64,000 bases of DNA from an uncultured Woeseia sp. (GTDB lineage Bacteria; Pseudomonadota; Gammaproteobacteria; Steroidobacterales; Woeseiaceae). This document shows positions 49,667-60,087 of the stretch, in pieces. Each line of letters starts with the position of its first letter. Positions within the stretch are counted from its first letter, which is position 1. The notes under the pieces are model-generated. The model saw nothing but the letters and a program-made list of their open reading frames with translations, ran no database searches and was not told where the DNA came from. Where the stretch lies: positions 40,031 to 104,030 of the forward strand of contig CAJWFK010000006.1 in the NCBI GenBank assembly GCA_913031125.1. Reading direction: 5' to 3'. Both the position numbers and the translations under genes were made by a program.

Positions 49667-51030
49667 GTATAGCGGAGAATATAAAGCCAGCGATGCAACA
49701 GTCCGCTAAAACGAAGGATCTTGTTCTCGGTCTTGGTAAAACGGGGTTGTCAGTAGCACGTTATCTGACCCGCAATGATATTGATGCAATATATGTTGAC
49801 ACTCGTGATGAGCCTCCTGGTGTTGAAGAGCTTTGCACAATCAATCCCACGGCTGAAATTTTTCTGGGTGAGATCTCAGAAAAAGTTCTTAAAGGTATTT
49901 CGAGAATTATTGCTTCGCCAGGCATTACAGATTCACATCCATTTCTTGCAGCAGCGCACAGCAACGGTATTGAAGTTATTAGTGACATCCAACTCTTTGT
50001 CGCCGAAGCCGATGCGCCTCTGGTAGCTGTGACAGGTTCAAATGGCAAAAGTACTGTAACAACGTTATTAAATTTAATGTGTGATAGTGCTGGCAAATCA
50101 AGTCTTGCTGGAGCTAACCTTGGTGTCCCCGCGCTGGATCTGTTAATTAAAGACAAACCAGATTTCTATATTCTCGAACTTTCCAGTTTCCAATTGAAGC
50201 GAACGCAAGATTTACCAGTCATGGTTGCCGTGTTGCTAAATATTTCTTCCGATCATTTAGATTGGCACACCACTGAACAGGAATATCGTAAGGCGAAATA
50301 TCACATTTTTAGTGGGGCAGAATCTGCGGTGTTTAATCGTGGTGATGCTGATGCAGTTGCACATTTTCCAAGAGATATAAGGTCGCTAAGTTTCGGCTTG
50401 GATGAGCCTGATGGTGACGGGTACGGGCTACGCAATGATGCAGGTGATGTTTTTCTTTCTTATGGATCTAAGTCGCTTTTATCGGTCACTGATCTCAACG
50501 TAGTAGGGATACATAATCAGGCTAACTGTCTCGCGGCTTTAGCTGCCGGACACCTGATGAATTTAGATTTATCTTCGATGTTAGCAGTACTGTCAGAGTT
50601 TTCTGGCCTACCACACAGAATGCAAATAGTGGGACGGTATCGTGGCGTACTTTTCATTAATGATTCTAAGGCAACTAATGTTGCAGCTGCGATAGCGTCT
50701 ATCTCCTCAATACAGGGGCGCGTTGTTTTAATTGCGGGCGGGCAGGGGAAAGGAGGCGATTTCGACCACTTAGCGAAATCGACTTCTGAATACCTGCGTG
50801 CTGTTGTGCTGATTGGCGAAGATGCTCCAGCTCTAGAGAGTGCATTTAATGGTCTGATACCAATCAAGCGTGCTTCAGGACTTGCTGAAGCCGTGAATTT
50901 TGCAGTCAAGCTTTCTAAGACCGGAGATACTGTATTGCTAGCGCCTGCGTGCGCCAGTTATGACCAGTATGAGGGCTACCAAGAACGCGGAGACCACTTT
51001 ACCCGTGAAGTGGAGGCTTTGTTGTCATGA
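49663..51030 (+). CDS. murD: UDP-MurNAc-L-alanine:D-glutamate ligase
   Basis: It adds D-glutamate to the stem peptide. It has 455 residues with the N-terminal [16 protein letters not shown] loop [12 protein letters not shown] near residue 123, SSFQLK near 174 and NDSKATN near 330. It overlaps the mraY stop (ATGA) and is coupled to ftsW in the same way. Confidence 0.97.
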   Translation: MSIAENIKPAMQQSAKTKDLVLGLGKTGLSVARYLTRNDIDAIYVDTRDEPPGVEELCTINPTAEIFLGEISEKVLKGISRIIASPGITDSHPFLAAAHSNGIEVISDIQLFVAEADAPLVAVTGSNGKSTVTTLLNLMCDSAGKSSLAGANLGVPALDLLIKDKPDFYILELSSFQLKRTQDLPVMVAVLLNISSDHLDWHTTEQEYRKAKYHIFSGAESAVFNRGDADAVAHFPRDIRSLSFGLDEPDGDGYGLRNDAGDVFLSYGSKSLLSVTDLNVVGIHNQANCLAALAAGHLMNLDLSSMLAVLSEFSGLPHRMQIVGRYRGVLFINDSKATNVAAAIASISSIQGRVVLIAGGQGKGGDFDHLAKSTSEYLRAVVLIGEDAPALESAFNGLIPIKRASGLAEAVNFAVKLSKTGDTVLLAPACASYDQYEGYQERGDHFTREVEALLS

Positions 51031-52226
51031 CTCAGAGCAATATTAGTATCCGATTTCCAATGCAGCTTAGAAATGCAATACGGCTCGATCCTGTGCTGCT
51101 AGGTCTGTCTATCACATTATTATTAGGCGGCTTAATAATTTTAGCTTCCGCATCCATTTCAGTAGCTGATAATTCAACGGGTGATCCTTTCTATTATGTT
51201 GCCCGGCAAGCGGTCGCCGCTTTCATCGGTGCGATGGCAGCAGGTATTTGCCTGTTATTACCACTAGATGTGTGGCGGAGGATTGGACCACTGATGCTGC
51301 TTTTTGCTTTCGGACTGCTCTTATCGGTTCTTATTCCTGGGGTCGGTTATACCGTTAACGGTAGCACTCGTTGGATCCGATTTGGATTTCTGAATGTGCA
51401 GGCGTCTGAAATAGCAAGACTTTGTTTGATAATTTACTTGGCGGGTTATTTGGTGCGCCATAATAAGGCTTTAGGTGAGCAGTTTTTTAGTTCTTTTAAA
51501 CCCATAATTGTTTTATTTTGTTGTTGTTGCCTTCTTCTCGCAGAGCCTGATTTTGGTGCGGCAGTTTTGCTGGTAGCAATAGCGTTCTCGATGATGTTTG
51601 TGGCTGGAGCACGGCTAAGAGATTTCTTTATTTTTGTTAGTCTCGCCGCAGGGGCAGCTGTAATTCTAGCTGTCACCCGCCAATATAGGCTTGAACGTCT
51701 GACAGGGTTTCTTGATCCTTGGGCGGATCCCTACGATAAGGGTTTTCAGCTTACGCAATCACTTATTGCGATTGGTCGTGGCGAGTGGTTTGGTGTGGGT
51801 CTTGGTGAGAGTGTACAAAAACTTTTTTATCTTCCAGATGCACACACAGATTTTGTTTTTGCTGTTTATGCCGAAGAGTTTGGATTATTTGGATCCATGG
51901 CTCTTATTGTTTTCTTCGCTGCTCTTATATGGAGGATTCTCAGACTTGCAATAGATGCAGCAAGTTTTGAGCGGTACTTTGAAGCGTATCTATCTGTTGG
52001 GATTGGCACATGGCTGGGGCTTCAGGCATTTGTCAATATTGGTGTCAACATGGGTCTTTTGCCTACTAAGGGACTCACGCTGCCATTAATTAGCTATGGT
52101 CGTTCTAGCCTAATAATAACTATGGTCAGCATCGGGATTTTGTTACGTATCTATCATGAACTAGACCAAGAAAAGGCCTCTAAATGGCGAGCTAATTCAG
52201 GTACAAGAAAAGGAGGGCGAAAATGA
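51027..52226 (+). CDS. ftsW: Septal peptidoglycan glycosyltransferase FtsW
   Basis: A SEDS-family polymerase that works with FtsI. It has 399 residues and about ten helices, with the signature VNGSTRWIRFG near residue 110, PDFGAAVLL near 175, a loop containing AEEFGLFGS near 280 and the C-terminal LPLISYGRSS. It is positioned between murD and murG as in other dcw clusters, with 4-nt overlaps at both ends. Confidence 0.97.
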   Translation: MTQSNISIRFPMQLRNAIRLDPVLLGLSITLLLGGLIILASASISVADNSTGDPFYYVARQAVAAFIGAMAAGICLLLPLDVWRRIGPLMLLFAFGLLLSVLIPGVGYTVNGSTRWIRFGFLNVQASEIARLCLIIYLAGYLVRHNKALGEQFFSSFKPIIVLFCCCCLLLAEPDFGAAVLLVAIAFSMMFVAGARLRDFFIFVSLAAGAAVILAVTRQYRLERLTGFLDPWADPYDKGFQLTQSLIAIGRGEWFGVGLGESVQKLFYLPDAHTDFVFAVYAEEFGLFGSMALIVFFAALIWRILRLAIDAASFERYFEAYLSVGIGTWLGLQAFVNIGVNMGLLPTKGLTLPLISYGRSSLIITMVSIGILLRIYHELDQEKASKWRANSGTRKGGRK

Positions 52227-53311
52227 CTAACCGCCCGATTCTTATAATGGCGGGTGGTACCGGTGGTCATGTTTATCCGGCTCTTGCTGTGGCTCGGGCG
52301 CTACTTAAAGAGACAAAAGAAGTTATCTGGCTTGGCAGTCGTCGGGGGCTTGAATCTGTAGTTGTTCCTGAAAACGAAATTCCAATCGAGTGGGTCATTG
52401 TTAGCGGTTTGCGTGGTAAAGGTTTATTTGCGCTGCTCATTGCCCCATTTTCACTAATTCGTGCACTTTTTCAATGTCTATTTGTGATGTGGAGGCACAG
52501 GCCAGCGGCTGTATTAGGCATGGGTGGCTATGTTAGTGGCCCAGGTGGACTAGCGGCTTGGTTGACATGCTGCCCACTTGTAATTCATGAACAAAACGCG
52601 GTTGCTGGATTAACTAACCGTCTTCTGGCGCGTCTGGCCCGGGTTGTGCTGCAGGCCTTCCCGGGCAGTTTTAAGTCAATCGATCGCGCAAAAACAGTTG
52701 GAAACCCTGTTCGCGTTGATATCTCATCAATAGTCGATCCAGATACCCGCCTTAGTGGACGGACTGGAGCGATGCGACTTCTAGTGTTAGGGGGCAGCCA
52801 AGGAGCGATGGCATTAAATACGGTAATCCCAGAAGCGCTTGCACTGCTGCCCGAAGAAATCCGGCCCATTGTTCGTCACCAGACAGGTGAGCGCACTATC
52901 GACGTTGCGAAAGAAACATACAGAGCTTGTGGTGTTGTGGGCACTTTGTATCCATTTATTAACGATATTGCTGAGGCCTATGCATGGGCAGATTTTGTTG
53001 TTTGTAGAGCGGGAGCTCTGACCATTGCAGAATTATCAGCTGTCGGGTTGCCAGCTATTTTTGTGCCTTTCCCAGCAGCGGTCGATGACCACCAAACAGC
53101 AAATGCACAGGCGATGGCAGCAATTGGCGCGGCGACAATTATGCAAGAACGAAACATGACTCGTGAATCGATGGCGAATTTGCTGGAAAGTTGGTTAAAA
53201 AATCGCAGTGATTTGTTGGTGCGGGCTCGAAAAGCTCGTTCTTTAGCGATGCCAGAATCACTTATCAAAATAACTGATCATTGTTTGATGGCAGCAGGTT
53301 GGTCATCGTGA
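52223..53311 (+). CDS. murG: Lipid II synthase (UDP-GlcNAc transferase) MurG
   Basis: It adds GlcNAc to lipid I on the inner face of the cytoplasmic membrane. It has 362 residues: GT-B fold with GGTGGHVYPALAVA near residue 11, HEQNAVAGLTNR near 122, GGSQGA near 191 and CRAGALTIAEL near 258. It overlaps ftsW (ATGA) and murC (GTGA). Confidence 0.97.
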   Translation: MTNRPILIMAGGTGGHVYPALAVARALLKETKEVIWLGSRRGLESVVVPENEIPIEWVIVSGLRGKGLFALLIAPFSLIRALFQCLFVMWRHRPAAVLGMGGYVSGPGGLAAWLTCCPLVIHEQNAVAGLTNRLLARLARVVLQAFPGSFKSIDRAKTVGNPVRVDISSIVDPDTRLSGRTGAMRLLVLGGSQGAMALNTVIPEALALLPEEIRPIVRHQTGERTIDVAKETYRACGVVGTLYPFINDIAEAYAWADFVVCRAGALTIAELSAVGLPAIFVPFPAAVDDHQTANAQAMAAIGAATIMQERNMTRESMANLLESWLKNRSDLLVRARKARSLAMPESLIKITDHCLMAAGWSS

Positions 53312-54732
53312 TTGACCGTATGCGGCGAATTAATTGTGTGCACTTCATCGGCATTGGAGGGTCCGGAATGTCGGGCATTGCTGAGGTGATGCTGAGTTTA
53401 GGTTATGTGGTGCAAGGATCCGATCTTAAGCATAACGCTGCGGTAAAAAGACTTGAGGATCAAGGGGTCAAAATTTTTGTGGGGCATAATGCATCTAATA
53501 TCGAAAATGCCGATGCCGTTGTCGTTTCAAGTGCAGTAGATAATTCCAATCCTGAGGTCGAAGCAGCACGTATAGCAAAGCTTCCGATTGTTCCTCGTGC
53601 TGAAATGTTGGCGGAACTCATGCGTTTCCGCTACTCGATAGCAGTTGCTGGTACTCATGGTAAGACGACTACAACCAGTCTTGTGGCAAGCGTGCTTGCT
53701 GAGGCTGATTTAGATCCCACATTCGTTATCGGGGGGTGTTTAAAGAGCACGAGCGCGAATGCCCGTTTAGGACAAAGTGAGTACTTGGTAGCTGAAGCAG
53801 ATGAAAGCGATGCATCGTTTGTGCGCCTTAAACCAATGCTTTCTATAGTGACTAATATAGATGCTGATCATATGGAGACATATCAGGGTGATATAGGAAA
53901 GCTACGGGCTAGCTTTATTCAGTTTTTGCACAATCTTCCATTCTACGGCCTTTCAATTTTATGTGCAGATGATCCCGGAATTAAACAGATTTTTGGTGAT
54001 GTTAGCCGTTCAGTTATTACATATGGCATCGATTCTGGTGCTGATGTCCGGGCGACAAATATTGTATTCGATGGGCTAGAAACGCATTTCGATGTGATTC
54101 GAAAAGAGCATAGACACTCCATGCATATCTGTCTTGCTTTGCCGGGGATACATAACGTTAGAAATGCATTGGCAGCAATCGCTGTAGCCGCTGAACTACA
54201 AATTAGCGATGATCATGTCGTTAGAGCCCTTAATAACTTTGAAGGCATTGAACGTCGGTTCCAATGCCTAGGTGAAATTAGAGCGAAAAACGCCAAAGTT
54301 ATGCTGATTGATGATTATGGTCACCATCCAACGGAGATTGCTGCGACTTTGGCTGCTGCTCGTGCTGGTTGGCCTGGGAAACGAATAGTACTTGTATTCC
54401 AACCGCACAGATATACAAGGACACGCGATTTAATGGATGATTTCGCATTTGTACTTAGTCAGACGGATGTTCTTGTGCTACTTGAGGTTTATGAGGCGGG
54501 AGAAGAACCGATAGCTGGTGCTGATGGTCGTACAGTAGCACGGGCAGTACGCGGGCGAGGTAGCGTAGAGCCCGTGTTTATCGAATCGCTGGACCGATTG
54601 CCAGCAGTGCTGAAAGAATTAATTCAGGATGGTGATCTTGTGCTTACAATGGGCGCCGGTGATATAGGGAGTTTCGCTAAGAATCTACCAGACCTATTAG
54701 CTCATGGCCCCCAACTGAAGGTGCATAGATGA
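53308..54732 (+). CDS. murC: UDP-N-acetylmuramate:L-alanine ligase
   Basis: It adds the first amino acid to UDP-MurNAc. It has 474 residues with HFIGIGGSGMSGIAEV near residue 11, ATP loop AGTHGKTTTT near 115 and DDYGHHPTEI near 340. GTG 53308 overlaps the murG stop as GTGA, and ATG 53320 is an alternative. The frame extends to a TTG at 53281 deeper inside murG, which is not convincing. It is distinct from mpl earlier in the window. Confidence 0.97.
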   Translation: MIDRMRRINCVHFIGIGGSGMSGIAEVMLSLGYVVQGSDLKHNAAVKRLEDQGVKIFVGHNASNIENADAVVVSSAVDNSNPEVEAARIAKLPIVPRAEMLAELMRFRYSIAVAGTHGKTTTTSLVASVLAEADLDPTFVIGGCLKSTSANARLGQSEYLVAEADESDASFVRLKPMLSIVTNIDADHMETYQGDIGKLRASFIQFLHNLPFYGLSILCADDPGIKQIFGDVSRSVITYGIDSGADVRATNIVFDGLETHFDVIRKEHRHSMHICLALPGIHNVRNALAAIAVAAELQISDDHVVRALNNFEGIERRFQCLGEIRAKNAKVMLIDDYGHHPTEIAATLAAARAGWPGKRIVLVFQPHRYTRTRDLMDDFAFVLSQTDVLVLLEVYEAGEEPIAGADGRTVARAVRGRGSVEPVFIESLDRLPAVLKELIQDGDLVLTMGAGDIGSFAKNLPDLLAHGPQLKVHR

Positions 54733-55628
54733 GCGCTTTGCCTAATGTTCCGCATGCGAATGGTGAATTTCTCAAGAATGAACCAATGAGTCGCCACACT
54801 TCGTGGCGTATCGGTGGGACAGCAGACATGCTATTCAGGCCGCATAGCGTGGAAGATTTGGCACAGTTTCTCTATAACCTAGAAGCTGATATACCAATCT
54901 TTTGGCTTGGACTTGGTAGCAATTTGCTTGTCCGTGATGGTGGTTTGCCGGGTGTAGTAATTGCTACGGCAAGAATTTTCACTTCGTTTGAGTATCTAGG
55001 TGAACAAGTGGTTCGTGTGGGTTCAAGTATTCCTTGTACGCAGCTTTCACGTCAATGTGTCCGATTAGGGCTTGGGCCTTCAGAGTTTTTTGCTGGTATA
55101 CCTGGAACCTTAGGTGGAGCTCTTGCTATGAATGCTGGTGCTCACGGCAGTGAGACGTGGGAGCTAGTTCGACTTGTTAGGACTATTGATAGGCGGGGTG
55201 AACTCCGTGAGCGTGTGCCTGACGATTACCAAATTGGGTATCGAAGTGTATCAGGCCCAATTGATGAGTGGTTTGTTGGTGCTGAGCTGGAGTTCGATTC
55301 TAATATTGCGGCAAGTATGGACCGCTATAAAGAAATGCTTTCACGACGAAAAGAGACACAGCCGCTAGGTTTGCCCAGTTGTGGTTCCGTATTCCGTAAT
55401 CCACCGAATGATTATGCAGCACGATTAATTGAAGCTTGTGGGCTAAAGGGTTGCCGCATTGGGAATGCTGAGGTCTCTGACAAACATGCTAATTTCATTA
55501 TCAATCGAGGTAATGCGACGGCGCTTGATGTGGAAAATTTAATTTTACACATTCATCAGACTGTTGCAGATGCAACTGGTATTGAACTGGTCCCAGAAGT
55601 GCTAATCATCGGGAGAGAAGCTGCATGA
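54729..55628 (+). CDS. murB: UDP-N-acetylenolpyruvoylglucosamine reductase
   Basis: An FAD enzyme reducing UDP-GlcNAc-enolpyruvate to UDP-MurNAc. It has 299 residues, the short type II form rather than the longer E. coli type I. The FAD region has GLGSNLLVRDGGLPG, with GIPGTLGGALAMNAGAHG near residue 120, the catalytic Ser in SCGSVFRNP near residue 220 and a C-terminal Glu in VPEV. It is coupled to murC and ddl by 4-nt overlaps. Confidence 0.97.
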   Translation: MSALPNVPHANGEFLKNEPMSRHTSWRIGGTADMLFRPHSVEDLAQFLYNLEADIPIFWLGLGSNLLVRDGGLPGVVIATARIFTSFEYLGEQVVRVGSSIPCTQLSRQCVRLGLGPSEFFAGIPGTLGGALAMNAGAHGSETWELVRLVRTIDRRGELRERVPDDYQIGYRSVSGPIDEWFVGAELEFDSNIAASMDRYKEMLSRRKETQPLGLPSCGSVFRNPPNDYAARLIEACGLKGCRIGNAEVSDKHANFIINRGNATALDVENLILHIHQTVADATGIELVPEVLIIGREAA

Positions 55629-56620
55629 TTGCGCTTAGCCATGATGAACGCATAGCAGTTTCAGACGCTACTGATTTTGGGCGGGTTGCCGTTGTCTATG
55701 GTGGATTTTCCAGTGAACGAGAGATTTCATTAAGGACTGGCAAGTCAGTGCTAGGAGCGCTAAACGCACGTGGTGTCGATGCTTACGGTTGGGATACCGC
55801 AAAACACAATTTAGCCGATTTAGGCGCCAAGGGTTTTGATCGTGTTTGGATTGCTTTGCATGGACCCGGTGGGGAGGACGGCGCAATACAGGGTGTTTTG
55901 GAGTGGATGAACATACCGTATACAGGGAGTGGTCTTCTCGCATCCGCGCTCGCTATGGACAAAATAGCTAGTAAACGGATGTTCACGATAGAAGGTATTC
56001 CGACGCCGAACTATGTAGTTATTAATGACCGAGCTGATGCCAACCATGCTGAAGCAGAACTCGGATTTCCCATGATAATTAAGCCCGCCCAGCAGGGGTC
56101 CAGTGTTGGCATTGATGTTGTTGCTAGAACTGAGGACCTAAAAGGTGCCATTGAAACAGCATTGAGCTTTGGTAAACCGGCGCTAGCAGAGAAATACGTA
56201 AATGGATTTGAGTCAACAGTTGCTGTTCTCCAAGGAGAAGCGTTGGCAAGTATTCGTATAGAAACCCCTAGGAAGTTTTATGATTACAGTGCCAAATATG
56301 AGTCGGAACAGACTCAATATTACTGTCCTGGAATCGACGATCCAATGCTCGAAAGGGTGTATCAAGATAGTGCGATTTCGGCTTTCTCTGCACTTGGTTG
56401 TTCTGGTTGGGGACGGGTGGATTTCATGACTGGTAGTGACGGATACCCACAAGTGATTGAAATAAATACGGTACCAGGAATGACGACTTCCAGCTTGGTA
56501 CCTATGGCTGCTAAAGCAAGGGATATAAGTTTCTCTGAGTTGTGTTGGCGGGTGCTAGAAACCAGTTTTTCTGCTAATCAAGAAAGTTTAAATGAAGGAG
56601 TTTCTGTCAATGGCCCGTAG
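55625..56620 (+). CDS. ddl: D-alanine:D-alanine ligase
   Basis: It makes D-Ala-D-Ala for MurF. It has 331 residues of the ATP-grasp fold, with GGFSSEREISLRTG near residue 27, HGPGGEDGAIQG near 80, PAQQGSSVGI near 155 and the metal-site EINTVPGMT near 280. Its 3' end overlaps the ftsQ start. It is the DdlB-type copy in the dcw cluster. Confidence 0.97.
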   Translation: MIALSHDERIAVSDATDFGRVAVVYGGFSSEREISLRTGKSVLGALNARGVDAYGWDTAKHNLADLGAKGFDRVWIALHGPGGEDGAIQGVLEWMNIPYTGSGLLASALAMDKIASKRMFTIEGIPTPNYVVINDRADANHAEAELGFPMIIKPAQQGSSVGIDVVARTEDLKGAIETALSFGKPALAEKYVNGFESTVAVLQGEALASIRIETPRKFYDYSAKYESEQTQYYCPGIDDPMLERVYQDSAISAFSALGCSGWGRVDFMTGSDGYPQVIEINTVPGMTTSSLVPMAAKARDISFSELCWRVLETSFSANQESLNEGVSVNGP

Positions 56621-57428
56621 ACAGGCAAAGCGTCGGACTCAAAATAAACAACGGAAATTCCGGTTGCCAGCAATTCCATCGCTGCCAATGCGTAGCATTG
56701 GTATCTCTTTAATTGTAATGACAGTTGTCGGCTTATGTTATCAATTTAGCCTCCAGATGCTCGATCGACCTATAGCTTCGATAACGATTGAGGGCCCCTT
56801 CCAACGCGTAACGGCACTCCAGATTGAGGAAGCAGTTAGTGATGAACTGAGATCAGGGTTTTTTACCGCCGATCTAAAGATGATACGCAATCGAATTATC
56901 GACCTAGACTGGATAGATGATGCAAATGTGACTCGACGTTGGCCGAGTACACTTGCTATTGCAGTGACGGAACAAATACCAGCAGCAAGATGGGGAGCTA
57001 GCGGTCTTTTAAATACAAGGGGTGATTTGTTTGTGCCCGATGCCCGACATGTCCCAGCAGAATTGCCAAAACTTAGTGGTCCTGAAGGTCAATCTACAGT
57101 GGTTGCCACGCGATATCTCAACCTAAGAGAGCGGCTTATACCTATCGGCCTTGATGTTCGAGAAGTTACGTTGGATGCGAGGGGTGCATGGGAGATCGTT
57201 CTTAGTAACGGAATAGAAATACGGTTTGGAAGGCGGGATATCGTGAAGCGTACGGAACTTTTTTTAGAAGTTGCAGCAGGCATTATTTCAAGTCGGGAGG
57301 CAGAGATTGCGTTTGTGGATTTGCGGTATAGCAATGGGTTTACGGTTGGCTGGAAGAATGGAAGTCGTTCGCCAGTTCAGGAAAAAAAATCAAAAGAGGA
57401 TGGCATGGTTGCGGGATTAGGAAAGTGA
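56610..57428 (+). CDS. ftsQ: Cell division protein FtsQ
   Basis: A bitopic divisome scaffold of 272 residues: a basic cytoplasmic N-terminus, a membrane helix at about residues 29-50, a POTRA domain (starting ASITIEGPFQRVTALQI) and a beta domain. ATG 56610 is chosen because AAGGAG lies 9 nt upstream; ATG 56592 overlaps that site. It overlaps ddl by 11 nt. Confidence 0.94.
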   Translation: MARRQAKRRTQNKQRKFRLPAIPSLPMRSIGISLIVMTVVGLCYQFSLQMLDRPIASITIEGPFQRVTALQIEEAVSDELRSGFFTADLKMIRNRIIDLDWIDDANVTRRWPSTLAIAVTEQIPAARWGASGLLNTRGDLFVPDARHVPAELPKLSGPEGQSTVVATRYLNLRERLIPIGLDVREVTLDARGAWEIVLSNGIEIRFGRRDIVKRTELFLEVAAGIISSREAEIAFVDLRYSNGFTVGWKNGSRSPVQEKKSKEDGMVAGLGK

Positions 57429-58663
57429 ATAAGAATATCGATAGAAACATGATAGTGGGACTCGATATTGGAACTTCAAAAGTAGTGGCTATTGTTGGTG
57501 AGGTCAGTGATGAAGGTGAAATAGAGATTGTTGGTATAGGCTCGCATCCGTCACGTGGACTAAAGAAAGGTGTAGTTGTCAATATCGAGTCGACGGTGCA
57601 TTCAATACAGCGTGCTATTGAGGAAGCTGAATTGATGGCGGGATGTGATATCCATTCTGTTTATGCAGGCATTGCTGGTAGTCACGTTCGTAGTTTGAAT
57701 TCACATGGCATCGTCGCGATTAGAGACAAAGAAGTTAGCGACGGGGATGTTGATCGGGTCATAGATGCAGCAGGTGCAGTTGCGATACCAGCGGACCAAA
57801 AAATCTTACATATTTTGCCTCAAGAGTTTTTGATAGATAACCAGGAAGGAATCCGCGATCCTATCGGAATGTCCGGGGTGAGGTTAGAGGCCAAAGTTCA
57901 CATGGTCACTGGGGCGGTTAGCGCGGCACAAAATATCGTGAAGTGCGTACAGCGCTGCGGGCTTGATGTTGACGACATTGTTTTAGAACAACTTGCTTCA
58001 AGTTATTCAGTACTCACCGATGATGAGAAAGAGCTTGGCGTATGTATTGTTGATATTGGCGGAGGTACAACGGATCTTGCCGTGTTTTTAGGCGGAGCGA
58101 TTCAGCATACAGCGGTGATTCCTATAGCTGGGGATCAGGTTACTAACGATATAGCAGTGTCAATGCGCACTCCGCTTCAATATGCCGAAGAGATCAAAAT
58201 TAAGTATGCCTGCGCCTTGTCCCAACTCGCTAACCCAGATGAGACTATCGAAGTGCCGAGCGTTGGGGAAAGACCACCAAGAAGACTCGCGAGGCAGACG
58301 TTAGCAGAAATAATAGAACCGCGTTTCGAAGAACTTTTTGGTTTGGTTCGGGATGAGCTAAGGCGCAGTGGTTTTGAAGAACTGATTGCTGCTGGAATTG
58401 TAATAACTGGGGGCAGCGCAAAAATGGAAGGGGCAGTAGAGCTTGCTGAAGAAGTATTTCATATGCCAGTGAGACTTGGTGCACCGCAATATGTCGATGG
58501 TCTACTCGAAGTTGTAAAAAATCCAATACACGCGACCGGAGTAGGGCTTTTATTGTATGGAAATGAAGACAGTGTCCGCCATGGTGACCGTGTATCACTG
58601 GTAGGTGGCAACTTGAGTGAGATGTTGGGCCGAATGAAATCCTGGTTTCAAGGACAGTTTTAG
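57425..58663 (+). CDS. ftsA: Cell division protein FtsA
   Basis: An actin-fold protein that anchors FtsZ to the membrane. It has 412 residues with GLDIGTSKVVAIVGE near residue 13, IVDIGGGTTDLAVF near 205 and GIVITGGSAKMEG near 322. The C-terminal amphipathic helix (LGRMKSWFQGQF) is the membrane-targeting sequence. It starts at GTG 57425 overlapping the ftsQ stop. Confidence 0.97.
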   Translation: MNKNIDRNMIVGLDIGTSKVVAIVGEVSDEGEIEIVGIGSHPSRGLKKGVVVNIESTVHSIQRAIEEAELMAGCDIHSVYAGIAGSHVRSLNSHGIVAIRDKEVSDGDVDRVIDAAGAVAIPADQKILHILPQEFLIDNQEGIRDPIGMSGVRLEAKVHMVTGAVSAAQNIVKCVQRCGLDVDDIVLEQLASSYSVLTDDEKELGVCIVDIGGGTTDLAVFLGGAIQHTAVIPIAGDQVTNDIAVSMRTPLQYAEEIKIKYACALSQLANPDETIEVPSVGERPPRRLARQTLAEIIEPRFEELFGLVRDELRRSGFEELIAAGIVITGGSAKMEGAVELAEEVFHMPVRLGAPQYVDGLLEVVKNPIHATGVGLLLYGNEDSVRHGDRVSLVGGNLSEMLGRMKSWFQGQF

Positions 58664-58735
58664 ATGGAGGCTTCAGAGTTTTGAAGCATATTTTTACGAG
58701 TGAGATAGAGATTAAAAAAGGGAACGGAGGTTAAT

Positions 58736-59884
58736 ATGTTTGAGTTAATGGATGCACATAGCCAAAGTGCGGTCATCAAGGTAATTGGTGTCGGTGGCGG
58801 GGGCGGTAACGCAGTCGCCCATATGGTGAATTCGGGAATAGAAGGTGTCGATTTTATTTGTGCTAATACCGATGCGCAGGCTCTGAATAGTGCTCGCGTT
58901 CGGACTGCATTGCAAATTGGTTGCAATATCACAAAGGGACTTGGCGCTGGTGCTGATCCGGATATAGGACGACAGGCTGGGATGGAGGACCGTGATCGGA
59001 TTCAGGAAGTGATAGAAGGTGCCGACATGTTGTTTATCACGGCTGGAATGGGCGGTGGCACAGGTACTGGAGCAGCGCCGGTAGTTGCACAAGTTGCAAA
59101 GGAACTGGGTATTTTGACAGTTGCCGTGGTAACCAAGCCGTTTGTTATGGAAGGTGCCAAGAGGATGGCGATTGCCGATATGGGAATTGGTGAACTAGGT
59201 AAATATGTTGATTCTCTGATTACTATTCCAAACGAGAAGTTACTCACAGTCTTGGGCAGCGAGACAACCTTATTGGATGCTTTCGGATCTGCTAACCAAG
59301 TATTACAGGGTGCTGTGCAAGGTATTGCTGAGCTGATTACTCGCCCCGGATTAATAAATGTAGATTTTGCTGATGTTCGGACCGTAATGGCAGAAATGGG
59401 TATGGCGATGATGGGTTCGGGATCCTCTTCAGGAGAAGATCGAGCCAGAGAAGCTGCGGAATCCGCTGTGTCAAGTCCCCTGCTTGAAGATATAAATCTG
59501 GCGGGCGCTAAAGGCATATTGGTCAATGTAACGGCAGGTATGGACATGGGTATTGGGGAATTTCAACAGGTCGGTGAAACTGTTCGAGAATTTGCTTCAG
59601 ATGATGCGACGGTGGTTGTTGGCACGGTTATCGACCCCGATCTTAAAGATAGAATTAGGGTGACCGTTGTCGCGACAGGGCTTGGTCAGATAGCTACGGC
59701 TGCTGCCCCAATGAGGGTCGTGCAAAGAACTAATGCCCAAGCTAGCCAGACTGAACCAAATTATACGAGCCTAGACAAACCAACAGTACAGCGCCAACGG
59801 GCGGTAGGAGATGGTTTGGAGGAAAGTGGATTTCAAGAAGATTTATTAGATGTTCCGGCATTCCTCCGACGGCAAGCTGATTAG
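58736..59884 (+). CDS. ftsZ: Cell division GTPase FtsZ
   Basis: The tubulin-like protein of the Z ring. It has 382 residues with [13 protein letters not shown] near residue 18, GTP signature [10 protein letters not shown] near 105 and the C-terminal peptide DVPAFLRRQ that binds FtsA and ZipA. The linker is short. GGAGG lies 8 nt before the ATG. A 72-nt gap after ftsA may carry its own regulation. It is the last gene of the classical dcw cluster. Confidence 0.98.
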   Translation: MFELMDAHSQSAVIKVIGVGGGGGNAVAHMVNSGIEGVDFICANTDAQALNSARVRTALQIGCNITKGLGAGADPDIGRQAGMEDRDRIQEVIEGADMLFITAGMGGGTGTGAAPVVAQVAKELGILTVAVVTKPFVMEGAKRMAIADMGIGELGKYVDSLITIPNEKLLTVLGSETTLLDAFGSANQVLQGAVQGIAELITRPGLINVDFADVRTVMAEMGMAMMGSGSSSGEDRAREAAESAVSSPLLEDINLAGAKGILVNVTAGMDMGIGEFQQVGETVREFASDDATVVVGTVIDPDLKDRIRVTVVATGLGQIATAAAPMRVVQRTNAQASQTEPNYTSLDKPTVQRQRAVGDGLEESGFQEDLLDVPAFLRRQAD

Positions 59885-59954
59885 AGCGGAAGCTGCTCAT
59901 GCGGCTCTCACTCGTCACGGCTGAGCAGAGTATATTTTAAACTTTCGTTCGGAC

Positions 59955-59987
59955 GTGGGAGGCAGGATCAACTGACCTGCCTCCCAC
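59955..59987. repeat. Perfect 12-bp hairpin between ftsZ and lpxC
   Basis: GTGGGAGGCAGG and CCTGCCTCCCAC form a perfect GC-rich stem with a 9-nt loop. No T-run follows on either strand, so it is not a canonical intrinsic terminator. It could slow polymerase, protect the ftsZ mRNA 3' end or bind a protein. Confidence 0.7.
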
Positions 59988-60087
59988 TGGTCTTATCCTC
60001 AAATCGGTTTGGTTTTGCGTCTTAGCTTGTGATAGCCTTTCGCGCAGTTGCGTATAAATTATTGAATATGATGATAGTTTCTGGCCT

